Assembly (NCBI RefSeq): GCF_022539505.1
Contig: NC_061508.1
Span: 260,096,736 to 260,160,735, forward strand
Direction: 5' to 3'
Length of the DNA stretch: 64,000 nt
Source: Lolium rigidum
Lineage: Eukaryota > Streptophyta > Magnoliopsida > Poales > Poaceae
The position numbers and the translations under genes were made by a program. Below, piece by piece: positions 44,655 through 55,630 of this stretch (position 1 is its first letter; every line of letters starts with the position of its first letter). The notes under the pieces were generated by a model. The model did no database searches and had not been told where the DNA came from. It saw only the letters and a program-made list of their open reading frames with translations.

Positions 44655-44910
44655 CAGAAAAACGTGCGTGAGACCAACTACAGCCCTATGCTCTATCGAT
44701 AACTACAACCGAGAGCACACGCAGGTCGTCGAGTCGCGTGTGCAGGATCCAACTGAACAATATGTCTGCCCGTTGAACAGCCCGACAGACGTAGTAAGAG
44801 AGCCGATCGGTACAAAGACAGAACAAAGCTGCAGCAAGCAGGAATTAATAACGGGCTGACGATGGGGGTTAGGTGAAGGACATCTCCGATTAGTTAGTAG
44901 CTGCGTGCGG
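44655..44910 (+). repeat. Segmental duplication block X, copy 2
   Basis: Matches 35480-35765 (see that entry). It lies just right of the MULE, giving the order A1, X1, A2, X2 expected of a tandem duplication of an A-X unit later filled with insertions. Confidence 0.75.
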
Positions 44911-45517
44911 CTTTTTGTCTGCAGATGCCTGAAGAGGCAGCACGGCTGACTAGTCAGTAGCTCCATGTTCTTCATATGTAACGTTTGGTCTCTTTTACAT
45001 GTCGCTGAAGATGCGTTGATCAATCGGCAGCGGAGTTGCGGGATACAGTATTGTATCTATATGAATATATGTTTTGCTGTATCTACACTGGTTGCTTGTG
45101 ATTATGTATGTGGTTACCTAAATCCTAGCAATTTGTCGTCTGCCTTCCCCGTGACTGCGCTTTAGATGAGTAGGAATCCATAGTCCCCGCCGGATTTGGT
45201 GATTAGAGTATCCACTGTTTCACTGAAATCTTCTGAGCGAGTAGTAGAACATCACAGGTGCCATAGTAGAGAAGAAACGAGAATGATGAGATTGCAAGCG
45301 ATAAGATATTCAGAGGTGCCATATATTTGGTGCCACCGCAAGACAGAAAGAGCATGGACGGCCTGCACCGAGATGGAGAAAATTCTCTATATACGTGTCT
45401 TAAAACATGGAGAAATCCTAACTAAAATGCTGGTACTACTTAATTTATGATTTTACTCGACGCTACATAGTCACACGGACACCTCCTCTTGTCGTGATCA
45501 TATATATCAATCATGTT
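44911..45517. other. Intergenic DNA, nothing firm
   Basis: No convincing ORF. GGATTTGGTGATTA at about 45189 resembles the terminal repeat of the MULE at 50705, but no partner end was found. Confidence 0.3.
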
Positions 45518-46410
45518 AACACTGGTATTATTAAACTTATTTTGTAAAGTTTCCAACTCCTTGTTGTCATCCTAATAGTTTATCCTCAATAACTTCCAAA
45601 ATATACAAGGTATATTGTGAATTTTGAATTATACGGTAAATCCAATATTTAATTTGCCTCCACTGAAAATCCATTTTGACTTCAGCTGTAGTCCATCTCT
45701 CCACAAATTCAGGAAACAAATTCAACATAACAATAAAAAGGAATTCGATCAATTGTTTCTTGTATTCGAAATCCAAATTAAAACTATTTAAACGTAAACA
45801 AACATTCCATAAATGAGTCAGTTAAATTTTTAATCCAACAGCTGTTGCAAATAAAAAGGCTGCAATCCGGTACTTTCTCCTCCTCCGTAAGGGCATATTT
45901 GATCCATATGGGAACAAGAAAAAATGTCGGATGTGATGGCATGTTGGATATCAGTCATCTTAGCTCTGGTGTTATTAAACTTATTTTGTAAAGTTTCCAA
46001 CTCGTTATTTACATCTTAATAGTTTATCCTCAATAACTTCCCAATTACATTCCACAAAATACATAGTATATTATAAATTTTGACTTATACGGTGAATCCA
46101 ATTTTGAATTTTTTGTATCGTGAAAATCCATTTTAACTTAAGTGGTAGTCCACCTCTCCACAAATTCTACATTATAATAAGAAGGTATTCGATCAATTAG
46201 TTCATGTATTTGAAATCAAAATTTTCCTACTTGAAGGTAAACAAACATCCCATAACAAGTTAATTAGTTAAAATTCCAATCCAAACATCTCGGAAAGAAA
46301 AAGGTTGCGCTGGTACTTTCTCCTCCATAACGGCCTTTTGTTCCACAAAAAATATGAAAACACGAGAACACCGAAAAAATGTCGGATCGCGTGGCATGCC
46401 ATATTAAATT
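45518..46410 (+). repeat. Diverged tandem duplication, two copies with about 444-bp period
   Basis: Copies start near 45521 and 45965 and share TTATTAAACTTATTTTGTAA, AGTTTATCCTCAATAACTTC, GTCCAYCTCTCCACAAATTC, GGTACTTTCTCCTCC and AAAAAATGTCGGAT. The copies differ by many substitutions and indels. AT-rich and non-coding. Confidence 0.8.
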
Positions 46411-46910
46411 TATAGAAATCAAGAACACAAGATATGTAACATAAATCTTTGATTGTACGACTAGAAAAAAAAGGATTTCATAGTTTTCAATGAATGAAAC
46501 ATTTTTTCATGAGGTTGGATTTAAGGTAAATTTTCCATGAAGCTGCAGGTAAAGTACTTGTACTAGATAAAAGAGGCAATTCCTGAAAATTTCAATCCTG
46601 CAAATTACCAAACACGCCGTATAGGAAAATTTACCAATAAATAGTCCCCCAACATGTTAGCTACTCAACTGTCCAACTCTCTCTTATCTCATAGATCTTG
46701 CAACAACGGAAGGTTCATCGTCGTCAGCCGCCCAACCACTCTCACGGCCATGGCCAAGCCAAGATTCCGTCCTATTCCTTCCTATCCTCTTCCCCAGCTA
46801 CAAGCCAGCTAGTTTTATGACTAGAACGAGATTAAGGCACCCACGCTGGATCAGCCACCCGGTAGACGCCTAACTCTCTTGGGCTTTACTTGCGGCCCAC
46901 CTGGTCCATC
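46411..46910. other. Intergenic DNA, nothing recognised
   Basis: AT-rich to 46650, then mixed composition with short CT-rich tracts. No ORF of note on either strand. Confidence 0.35.
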
Positions 46911-47345
46911 TTTTTTTTTTTGACGGAACCTCGTCAGAGGGCGGTAGTTCCCGCATTGCATTATAGGAAGAGGGAAAATGGTCCAATTAATAAGGGAAAC
47001 CGGACCTGAAAACCATACAAGCGCGGTTAATTAAGAAAAACCGACGAAAACCACCACCTGACTAGAGTTAGGGGACATCGTCTGATCCAGATAGAAGTGT
47101 TTCAAGACCTAGGACCGTTGGAAACACTTCATACCCAACCAAGACAGTCTTTGCTACCTCAAGAGTACTCTCGCAACGAAAAGAGCACTTGCGGCTAACC
47201 AAAGGAAGACAACGACTAAATATTAGCCATGACCAACTCACGAATTGCATGAGTCGCGAAAGGCGAGGCAGGCGTCTTGCACGACCGCAGAAGAGGCTTC
47301 ATATTTTCTTGCACATCCTCCTCGGAGCCTTTCTTAGGGGCTGAT
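46911..47345 (-). mobile_element. LINE-3: 3'-end fragment of a LINE, minus strand
   Basis: A T-run at 46911-46922 followed by GACGGAACCTCGTC reads, on the minus strand, as a 3' end with poly(A). The frame 47250-47068 (minus) encodes about 60 residues (TLEVAKTVLVGYEVFPTV) that could be the end of a LINE ORF2, but I cannot confirm this. RLG-C inserted at its left-reading side, at 47346. Confidence 0.5.
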
Positions 47346-48938
47346 TGATACGTCTCAAACGTATCCATAATTTCTTATGTTCCATGCTAGTTTTATGACA
47401 ATACTCACATGTTTTATACACACTTTACATCATTTATATGCATTTTCCGGCACTAACCTATTAACGAGATGCCGAAGCTCCAGTTCCTGTTTTGTGCTGT
47501 TTTTGGTTTCAGAAATCCTACACAAGAAATATTCTCGGAATTGGACGAAATTAACGCCCAGGGTCTTATTTTTCCACGGAGATTCCAGAAGACCGAAGGG
47601 GATACGAAGTGGGGCCACGAGGTGGCCACACCATAGGGCAGCGCAGCCAAGGAGGGGCCCGCGCCGGCCTATGGTGTGGGCCCCTCGAGCGCCCCCCGAC
47701 TCTGCCCTTCCGCCTACTTAAATTCTCCGTCGCGAAAACCCTATTACCGAGAGCCACGATACGGAAAAAGTTCCAGAGACGCCGCCGCCGCCAATCCCAT
47801 CTCGGGGGATTCAGGAGATCGCCTCCGCCACCCTGCCGGAGAGGGGAATCATCACCGGAGGGCTCTACATCATCATGCCCGCCTCCGGATTGATGCGTGA
47901 GTAGTTCATCCTTGGACTATGGGTCCATAGCAGTAGCTAGATGGTTGTCTTTTCCTCATTGTGCTATCATGTTTAGATCTTGTGAGCTGCCTATCATGAT
48001 CAAGATCATCTATTTGTAATGCTACATGTTGTGTTTGTTGGGATCCGATGAATATTGAATACTATGTCAAGTTGATTATCAATCTATCATATATGTGTTG
48101 TTTATGTTCTTGCATGCTCTCCGTTGCTAGTAGAGGCCCTGGCCAAGTTGATACTTGTGACTCCAAGAGGGAGTATTTATGCTCGATAGTGGGTTCATGC
48201 CTCCATTGAATGCGGGACGAGTGACGAGAAAGTTCTAAGGTTGTGGATGTGATGTTGCCACTAGGGATAAAACATCAATGCTTTGTCTAAGGATATTTGT
48301 GTTGATTACATTACGCACCATACTTAATGTAATTGTCTGTTGGTTGCAACTTAATGCTTGGAAGGGGTGCGGATGCTAACCCGAAGGTGGACTTTTTAGG
48401 CATAGATGCATGCTTGGATAGCGGTCTATGTACTTTGTCGTAATGCCCTGATTAAATCTCATAGTAATCATCATGATATGTATATGCATCTCTATTTGTC
48501 AATTGCCCAACTGTAATTTGTTCACCCAACATGCTATTTATCTTATGGGAGAGACACCACTAGTGAACTGTGGACCCGGTCCATTCTTTTACATCTGAAA
48601 TACAATTTACTGCAATCTCTGTTCTCTGTTGTTTTCTACAAGCAAACATCATTCTCCACACCATACATTTAATCCTTTGTTTTCAGCAAGCCGGTGAGAT
48701 TGACAACCTCACTGTTAAGTTGGGGCAAAGTATTTTGATTGTGTTGTGCAGGTTCCACGTTGGCGCCGGAATCCCTGGTGTTGCGCCGCACTACACTCCT
48801 CCACCAACAACCTTCACGTGGCCTTCATCTCCTACTGGTTCGATAACCTTGGTTTCTTACTGAGGACAAAACTTGCTGCTGTACGCATCACACCTTCCTC
48901 TTGGGGTTCCCAACGGATGTGTGCTTCAAGCGTTATCA
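47346..48938 (+). repeat. 5' LTR of RLG-C
   Basis: TGATACGTCTCA at the start, GCGTTATCA at the end. It contains a perfect 12-bp inverted pair, CCACACCATAGG (47626-47637) with CCTATGGTGTGG (47668-47679), upstream of a TACTTAAAT TATA-like box near 47715. Its first about 240 bp resemble the RLG-B LTR, while the rest does not. The LTR at 62869-64000 (minus strand) is the same family. Confidence 0.93.
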
Positions 48939-48948
48939 AGCTCTTTTT

Positions 48949-48968
48949 CTGGCGCCGTTGCCGGGGAG
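48949..48968 (+). promoter_or_regulatory. Primer-binding site of RLG-C
   Basis: CTGGCGCCGTTGCCGGGGAG follows the 5' LTR after a 10-nt spacer. It is the expected place for tRNA pairing. Confidence 0.75.
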
Positions 48969-49210
48969 ATCAAGACACGCTGCAAGGGGAGTCTCTCACA
49001 TCCAATCTCTTTACTTTGTTTATTGTCTTGCTTTACTTTACTTTATTTTCTGCTTTGTTTGCTTTCTTTATATCAAAAACACAAAAAATTTAGTTGCTTT
49101 ACTTTATTTCATTTGTCTTGTTTGTTTTCTCTATATCAAAAACATAAAAAAAATTAGTTACTTGCATTTACTCTACTTTATTTAGTTTGCTTTATTTACT
49201 ATTGCTAAAA

Positions 49211-49938
49211 ATGAGTAATCCTGAAGTTGAAGTTCGTTCTTTTAAGCAACAAGGGGGGAGAGTTTTAAAGATGCTTGGTATAGAATTAGTGATGCTCATC
49301 ATAGGTGCACTAAGAAACACTCCACTATTATACTCCTTAGGAACTTTTATGTTGGTATATCTAGCTGGAATAGGTATGTTCTTGATACTCTTTCAGGGGG
49401 TAATTTCCTAGGTACTCCTGCTTTAGAAGCTAGTTGCATCATTGAGAGTCTAGTTGGAATACCACCTGTTATTGAAGCTAAAATTGAAATCTCTCTTGAA
49501 GATGTCATGAAAAAGTTGGAAGTCATAGAGAAAAATCTTCCAAGTGTTGAGACTAAATTGGGAATACTACTTGATAATACTGATAAACTTGATAAATCCG
49601 TAGGAGGAATTAATGAAAGAATTGCTATCTTAGAAACTATTGCTATCGATGGTAATCAAACTCATAGGATTGGTGAACTTGAAAAAGCTATGGGAACCTT
49701 GAGTTCAACTTTTTCTTCTCTCAAGTTTAAGGAGAAAGCTTATGTGGGTAAGGAGCAGAAATTCATGTATGTCTCTAAGGTGCCTAAGCCAAAGAATTAT
49801 TATAAGCCTAAAATTGATAAAACCCTTAGTACCACTATGGGAAATTTAGATAATGGAGCATCTAAGGTACCCTCTGCGACAAGTTGTGTTTGTAAGGAAA
49901 ATTATGATGTTGATGCTTCATCTCTCGATAATACTTGA
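49211..49938 (+). pseudogene. RLG-C gag-like protein, one frameshift in a G run
   Basis: Gag forms the retrotransposon particle. ATG at 49211 starts a frame (MSNPEVEVRSF) that shifts within a run of six G at 49253-49258. The downstream frame (from about 49255) then reads as gag for about 225 codons to TGA 49936-49938. It includes FKDAWYRISDAHHRC, ILLRNFYVGISSWNRYVLD and GGNFLGTPALEA, the aromatic-rich pattern of a plant retrotransposon gag. A coiled-coil-like C-terminal half follows (MKKLEVIEKNLPSVETKLG, INERIAILETI). There is no zinc knuckle, and no protease or pol follows. A single-base change restores the frame, so this is a recently disabled gene or a sequencing/polymerase slip site. Confidence 0.75.
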
Positions 49939-51246
49939 TTCACACTTTCTGCGCCTAGTTGAAAGGCGTTAAAGAAAAGCACTTCTTGGGAGATAACCCA
50001 TGTATGTTTTTATTACTGTTTTGTTGAGTCTTGGAAGTTGTTACTACTGTAGCAACCTCTCCTTATCTTTACTTTATTGCATTCTTGTGCCAAGTAAAGT
50101 CTCTAATAGTTAAGTTGATACTAGATTTGGATTGCTGCGCAGAAACAGATTTCTACCTGTCACGAATTTGAGTAGATCTCTCTGTAGGAAACTCGTAAAA
50201 TGCTGCCAATTTACATGCGTGATCCTCAGATATGTACGCAACTTTCATTAGTTTTGAGCTTTTTCATCTGAGTCTGTTAAGTGCCTCTAAAAATTTCGTC
50301 TTTACGGACTGTTCTGTTTTGACAGATTCTGCCTTTTATTTCACATTGCCTCTTTTGCTATGTTGAATGGATTTCTTTGTTCCATTAACTTTCAGTAGCT
50401 TTGGGCAATATCCAGAAGTGTTAAGAATGATTATGTCACCTCTGAATATGTTAATTTTTGATTATGCACTAACCCTCTAATGAGTTTGTTTTGAGTTTGG
50501 TGTGGAGGAAGTTTTCAAGGATCAAGAAGAGGAGGATGATACAATATGATCAAGAAGAGTTAAAAGTCTAAGCTTGGGGATGCCCCCGTGGTTCATCCCT
50601 GCATATTTCAGGTAGACTCAAGCATCTAAGCTTGGGAATGCCCAAGGCATCCCCTTCTTCATCGATAACTTATCAGGTCACCTCTAGTGAAACTATATTT
50701 TTATGAGAGTGGATTTGGTGATCAAAGGGGTACGTGAACACGGTCTAGCCACCGTTGGATCAGCTTTGAGATTCCTTTTATGCTTCACGGCGATCACACG
50801 GCGTAAATACATCTTCTGCCTATTGTCCCGAGGACCACGTGGGCTGAGTAGATCTATCGTCAGAGCTTTACCCTGAATCGAGCAGGAACATGAAGAGATG
50901 CTTCCACTTTTTTTTTTGTGTGAAACAACGATGTGATCCACGCTCGCTCCTACCTTGTTGACCTGCACCTTTGTTACTGCTATGGGATAGACTCCACCGT
51001 TCGTAACTGATGCCCTGAGCTCCGGCACCTACGGCGGACCAGCACGACCTTTTGGCAGCCATGGCGGAACAGAGCAACAATAGATGCCACTAACCAGTGG
51101 GGTAAAGATGCTACTGGCAGAGAGAGTGGAATTTTGCAAGATTCTAGTCGGAGCGGAAACATCCACATACCTCGCTGTAGTCTAGACAGTAACCGTCTAT
51201 GATACACATCTATGTCACCAGTAGATGGCCCTAAAGACAACTAATA

Positions 51247-51482
51247 CTACCTCCGTTTCAAGGAATAAGGCGCTCTCGTTTTACGAGTTTTTTGTTTGAC
51301 CAAAAAGTACTTCAAATAGATAAGAATTATTTGTATGAAATTAGTATCATTAAAAAGTGCTTTTCAATACGAATCCAACGATACTAATTACATATAATAT
51401 AATCAAGATTTTATTGTTTAATTTTTATGGTCAAAGTTCGTCTTGGAATACGCGTGCGCCTTATTCTTTGAAACGGAGGTAG
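51247..51482. mobile_element. Stowaway MITE, 236 bp, with TA target duplication
   Basis: The ends are perfect inverted repeats at the start: CTACCTCCGTTTCAA and TTGAAACGGAGGTAG. After that GGAATAAGGCGC pairs with GCGCCTTATTC. TA flanks both sides (51245-51246 and 51483-51484). It is nested in the MULE at 50705. Confidence 0.95.
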
Positions 51483-52039
51483 TAAGAATTTAGCGCTAGT
51501 AAGGCTCCATGAAAAAACTAATACTCCGTAGCAGAAAACGATGCTTAGCGAGTCAGGTTTTGCAAAAATTGGCGATGGCAAGAAGCTACAGCGGCAAAGC
51601 ATTTCCGCGGAAGATAAGCTGAAAGATACAACAGCTGAAAATGGATCAATCAGAATTTCTTACATGCTGCCATAACAAATAGTAAAATGTTCATACAATG
51701 AAACAACGGAAAAAAATGCATCTGGAAAATCTAAAAAAACAAAAACAAAAAACGCATCTAAAAATGCATCTGGAAGAGCAGAGGCCTTCGTCCTGAACCA
51801 TGCAACGCGAGACCTCCCCACCACGGGAAGAGGAGTTATGCTGGGGACCATGGGAGCGAGGCCCCATAAGCTCGTGGTGGGGCGAGGCCCTTCCCGATGG
51901 CGCAAGGTAAGAAGGGGATCGTCGGCGAGCCCGACGGCAAGGCGAAGGCCCTTCCATTGCCGACAGCCGACGACGCAAGGTGAGGAGGGGATCATCGGCG
52001 TGCCCGACGATGAGGCGACGGCCCATCCCTTTCCGACGG

Positions 52040-52210
52040 GCGACGGCGTAGGCGGAGGTGGCGGCCGGCGGCGGCGCGCTCGCGGAGGTGGCGGCTGGTA
52101 GCGGCACAGCGCTCGTAGAGGTAGTGACCGGCGGCGCAGCGCTCGCGGAGGTGGCGGCTGGCGGCGACGCGCTCACGGAGGTGGCGACCGGCGGTGCCGC
52201 GCTCTTGCTG
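52040..52210 (+). repeat. GC-rich tandem repeat inside the MULE, about four units of 30-33 bp
   Basis: Units contain GCGCTCGCGGAGGTGGCGGC or close variants (GCGCTCACGGAGGTGGCGAC, GCGCTCGTAGAGGTAGTGAC). Open frames on both strands through this part (Ala/Ser/Pro-rich on the minus strand) follow from the repeat and are not evidence of a gene. Confidence 0.75.
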
Positions 52211-54363
52211 AGGGCTGTGCCGGTAGTACTGTTGAGACGGAAGATGAGAAAAACTCTCGTGGAGAAGATAAGGATCCGTAGCGGTCGGCTCCAACCCACT
52301 GTCTCCACACCGAGGAGATAAGCTAGCTGGGTTGTATAATCTGATGATGTGTTGGATTGAACGAAAGAAAAAGGGGCACCGGCTAAGACAATTATTGGGC
52401 TTTGGGATATGGTCAAAGGTGCAGTACTCTGCCTCTATATATCATCTCACGGAGATACAAACGAGACCGTTGGACACATGTCAATCATTCATCGCGTGCT
52501 CACGTACCCATCTGATCACCAGGATTCATCCGATATTTTTTATTCTGTCACATCTTATGTGCTTTAATTGGAGCGTCTGTTTGTTTTTGTTTTTGTTTTT
52601 GTTTTTGTTTGAATAAACTCGGATCCTAGCATTCTTTGTGTGGGAGAAAGACACGCTCCGCTGTTTCATATGAACACTGGTGTTCTTAGCGTTACTTTTA
52701 ATGTTCATGGCGAATGTTGAAACTACTTCGTTCATTGTTATTTGGTTGGAAACAGAAAATGCTTCATGTGGTAATTGGTATATTGTCTTGAATAATTTGA
52801 TACTTGGCAATTGTTGTGCTCAAATAGATCATGTTTAAGCTCTTGCATCATGTACTTTGCACCTATTAATGAAGAACTACCATAGAGCTTGTTAAAATTT
52901 GGTTTGCATGATTGGTCTCTCTAAAAGTCTAGATATTTTACTGGTGAAGTGTTTGAACAACAAGGAAGACGAGTGTAGAGTCTTATAATGCTTGCAATAT
53001 GTTCTTATGTAAGTTTTTGCTGTACCGGTTCATACTTGTGTTTGCTTCAAACAACCTTGCTAGTCAAAGCCTTGTACTGAGAGGGAATACTTCTCGTGCA
53101 TCCAAATCGTTGAGCCAAAACCTATGCCATTTGTGTCCACCATACCAACCTACTATGTGGTAGTTCTCTGCCATTCCAAAGTAAATTACTTGAGTGCTAA
53201 CTTTAAAATTTCATTCTTTGTCATTGCAATATATAGCTCATGGGAAAATAGCCTTAAAAACTATTGTGGTATTGAATATGTTGCTATGTATCTTATTTCT
53301 TATAAGTTGCTTGTTGAGCGGTAAGCATGTTTCTGGGGACGCCATCAACTATTACACCTTTGTTGAATATCATGTGAGTTGCTATGCATGTTCGTCTTGT
53401 CTGAAGTAAGGGCGATTTATCATGATCAAATGGTTTGAGTATGCATATTGTTAGAGAAGAACATTGGGCCGCTAACTAAAGCCATGAATCATGGTGGAAG
53501 TTTCGGTTTGGACACTAATCCTCAATCTCTTATGAGAATATTATCTGTTGTTGAATGCTTATGCATTAAAGAGGACTCCATTATCTGTTTTCTATGTTGT
53601 CCCGGTATGGATGTCCTTAGTTGAGATCTATCAAAAACGAGAAATCAAATGTGATCTATCTCCTTGGACCTTTGTACAGGCGGCATAGAGGTACCCATTT
53701 GTGACACTTGGTTGAAACATATGTAATGCAATGATAATCCATGTAAATCCAAGCTAATTAGGACAAGGTGCGAGCACTATTGGTATTCTATGCATGAGGC
53801 TTGCAACTTATAGGATGTCTTATACATAACACATATGAATTATTACTACCGTTGACAAAATTGTTTCTATGTTTTCAAAATAAAAGCTCTAGCACAAAAA
53901 TAGTAATCCATGCTTCCCTCCGTGAAGGGCCATTCTTTTACTTTATGTTGAGTCAGTTTACCTACTTCTTTCTATCTTAGAAGCAAACACTTGTGTCAAC
54001 TGTGTGCATTGATTCCTACATACTTGCTTATTTGCATTCATCATATTACTTTGTGTTGACAAATATCCATGAGATATACATGTTGAAGTTGAAAGCAACT
54101 GCTGAAACTTATATCTTCCTTTGTGTTGCTTCAAAACTTTCTACTAAGAATTTATTGCTTTATGAGTTAACTCCTATGCAAGTCTTATTGATGCTTGTCT
54201 TGAAAGTACTATTCATGAAAAGTCTTTTCTATATGATTCAGTTGTTTAATCATTGTCTTTATGATTGCTTCGAATCACTTCATTCATCTCATATGCTTTA
54301 CAATAGTATTGATCAAGATTATGATAGCATGTCACTTCAGAAATTATCCTTGTTATCGTTTAC

Positions 54364-54401
54364 CTACTCGAGGGCGAGTAGGAACTAAGCTTGGGGATGC
54401 T
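54364..54401 (+). promoter_or_regulatory. Stem-loop plus polypurine tract of RLG-C
   Basis: CTACTCG (54364-54370), AGGG loop, CGAGTAG (54375-54381), then five bases and AAGCTTGGGGATGC before the 3' LTR at 54402. Same as RLG-B. Confidence 0.85.
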
Positions 54402-54717
54402 TGATACGTCTCAAACGTATCCATAATTTCTTATGTTCCATGCTAGTTTTATGACAATACTCACATGTTTTATACACACTTTACATCATTTATATGCATT
54501 TTCCGGCACTAACCTATTAACGAGATGCCGAAGCGCCAGTTCTCTCGTTTTGTCGTTGTTTTTGGTTTCAGAAATCCTACACAGGAAATATTCTCGGAAT
54601 TGGACGAAATTAACGCCCAGGATCTTATTTTTCCACGGAGATTCCAGAAGACCGAAGGGGATACGAAGTGGGGCCACGAGGTGGCCACACCATAGGGCGG
54701 CGTGGCCAAGGAGGGGC
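54402..54717 (+). repeat. 3' LTR of RLG-C, first 316 bp only
   Basis: Matches 47346-47658 through CCAAGGAGGGGC, then departs abruptly at 54718. The remaining about 1.27 kb of LTR is missing, which points to deletion or replacement by the next insertion. Confidence 0.9.
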
Positions 54718-55139
54718 TTCTCCAGCCTCGGCCGACGCCGTCCCCCAACTTCCTCCCAAGCCTGCTCCACAGTCGCCATGGAATCATCACTGAAAATTGT
54801 GGGTTTGAAGTTTGCTGGGAGCTTGTCCGGAGGCGGTGGCAGCAAGTGCGCAGGGGCAGAAGCTGTCGGCTACATTGTCCGTATCGGATACTGCTGGATA
54901 CGCGGATACGTATCGGATATCTGCGGATACCTATCACATACATAACAGTTGATTTCCATTTTTTTTAAAAGAATATAAACCATTACTTCAGAGCTAGGTG
55001 GAGAAGCAACTAAGAGAGGGCTGGAGTTGTGAAGCTTTTATGCAAACAACCTATAGGTACTCCTATATGGTAGTTTTTCTGGTAAAAATCAGTGATTTGT
55101 ATATATGTTATTAATAATTATATGTATACAAACGAGAAT
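54718..55139 (-). other. Fragment of unknown origin: coding-like piece plus GATAC-rich cluster
   Basis: On the minus strand, 54870-54718 is open in one frame and looks protein-like (LPANFKPTIFSDDSMATVEQ). I do not recognise the protein. It is joined directly to the broken LTR. At 54876-54945 the plus strand has seven GGATAC/GTATC units in overlapping palindromes (GTATCGGATACTGC, GGATACGCGGATACGTATC). The rest is AT-rich. This may be part of a hAT-like or Helitron-like insertion, but no ends were found. Confidence 0.35.
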
Positions 55140-55584
55140 GCAGGGGCGAGCAGATCCTCATTCCCCACGAGCGCCGACAGCTGGAACAGGGCGGCTGGTG
55201 ACATAGGCATCCCCAATGGGCCTGCCGAAGATAGTACCCGGGGTTTACTGAAGGCCCACGACTCGAAGAATAAGAAGAATCGGAAGCCCAAGTTGTTATT
55301 AAGGAAAGCTAGAGTTGTATTAGGAGATGATGTTTGTAATCTTGCGGGATGAGTTGGAAACCCTCCTGGACTCTGTAACTTGTACAATACGAATCCCTCG
55401 GTTCCACCTCCTATATAAGGGGGAGTCGAGGGACAAAGAAAGCATCGAATCTACTGTCAACACAACCCTAGTTTCATATTCGTCGAGTACTTTTCGGCTG
55501 AAACCTTCGAGATCTACTTGCCCTCTACATCTAACTAAACCCTAGTCTACAGTCCGTAGGCATTGACAAGTTGATACCTTGTCA
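55140..55584 (+). repeat. 5' LTR of RLG-D (start uncertain)
   Basis: Ends CTTGTCA at 55584 right before the primer-binding site. A TATA-like CTATATAAGGGGG lies at about 55412. The LTR start was not located, and the 3' LTR is outside the window, so the left limit is a guess. Confidence 0.6.
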
Positions 55585-55585
55585 A

Positions 55586-55604
55586 TTGGCGCCGTCTGTG
55601 GGAT
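55586..55604 (+). promoter_or_regulatory. Primer-binding site of RLG-D
   Basis: TTGGCGCCGTCTGTGGGAT follows the LTR. It differs from the RLG-B/C site, consistent with a different lineage. Confidence 0.7.
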
Positions 55605-55630
55605 TTAGAGGCGACAAGGAGCTGATCTCG

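Larger units (their letters stand above)
50705..52532. mobile_element. MULE, 1.8 kb, inserted in RLG-C, carrying a Stowaway MITE
   Basis: The uninterrupted RLG-B sequence (about 30318-30328, TATATTTTTATTC) shows exactly where this inserted. The flanks are ATATTTTTAT (50695-50704) and ATATTTTTTAT (52533-52543), a target duplication of about 9-10 bp with one T length change. The terminal inverted repeats share GGTGATCAAAGGGGTACGTG and (inverted right end) GGTGATCAGATGGGTACGTG. No transposase is present. The right half has GC-rich tandem repeats that look captured. Confidence 0.88.
49939..54363 (+). other. 3' region of RLG-C, shared with RLG-B, interrupted by a MULE
   Basis: From 49979 onward it is collinear with 29603-32143 of RLG-B with few differences. 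The inserted MULE occupies 50705-52532. Open frames such as 53993-54388 are matched in RLG-B, but I do not consider them genes. Confidence 0.8.
47346..54717 (+). mobile_element. RLG-C: gag-carrying Gypsy-like LTR retrotransposon with truncated 3' LTR
   Basis: It has a full 5' LTR (47346-48938), a primer-binding site, a gag remnant with no pol, a long 3' region shared with RLG-B, a stem-loop plus polypurine tract (54364-54401) and a 3' LTR that matches the 5' LTR only for its first 316 bp. A MULE (50705-52532) is inserted in the 3' region. The bases before the element, CTGAT, are the likely left target duplication; the right copy is lost with the LTR end. It is probably mobilised by an autonomous relative, since it lacks pol. 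Confidence 0.9.

Noticed and set aside
45185..45210. Possible MULE end (GGATTTGGTGATTA resembles the MULE at 50705)
   Set aside because: No inverted partner and no flanking duplication were found.
51691..52416. 241-codon minus-strand ORF rich in Ala/Ser/Pro
   Set aside because: It is created by the GC-rich tandem repeat at 52040-52210 within a MULE; the opposite strand is open too.
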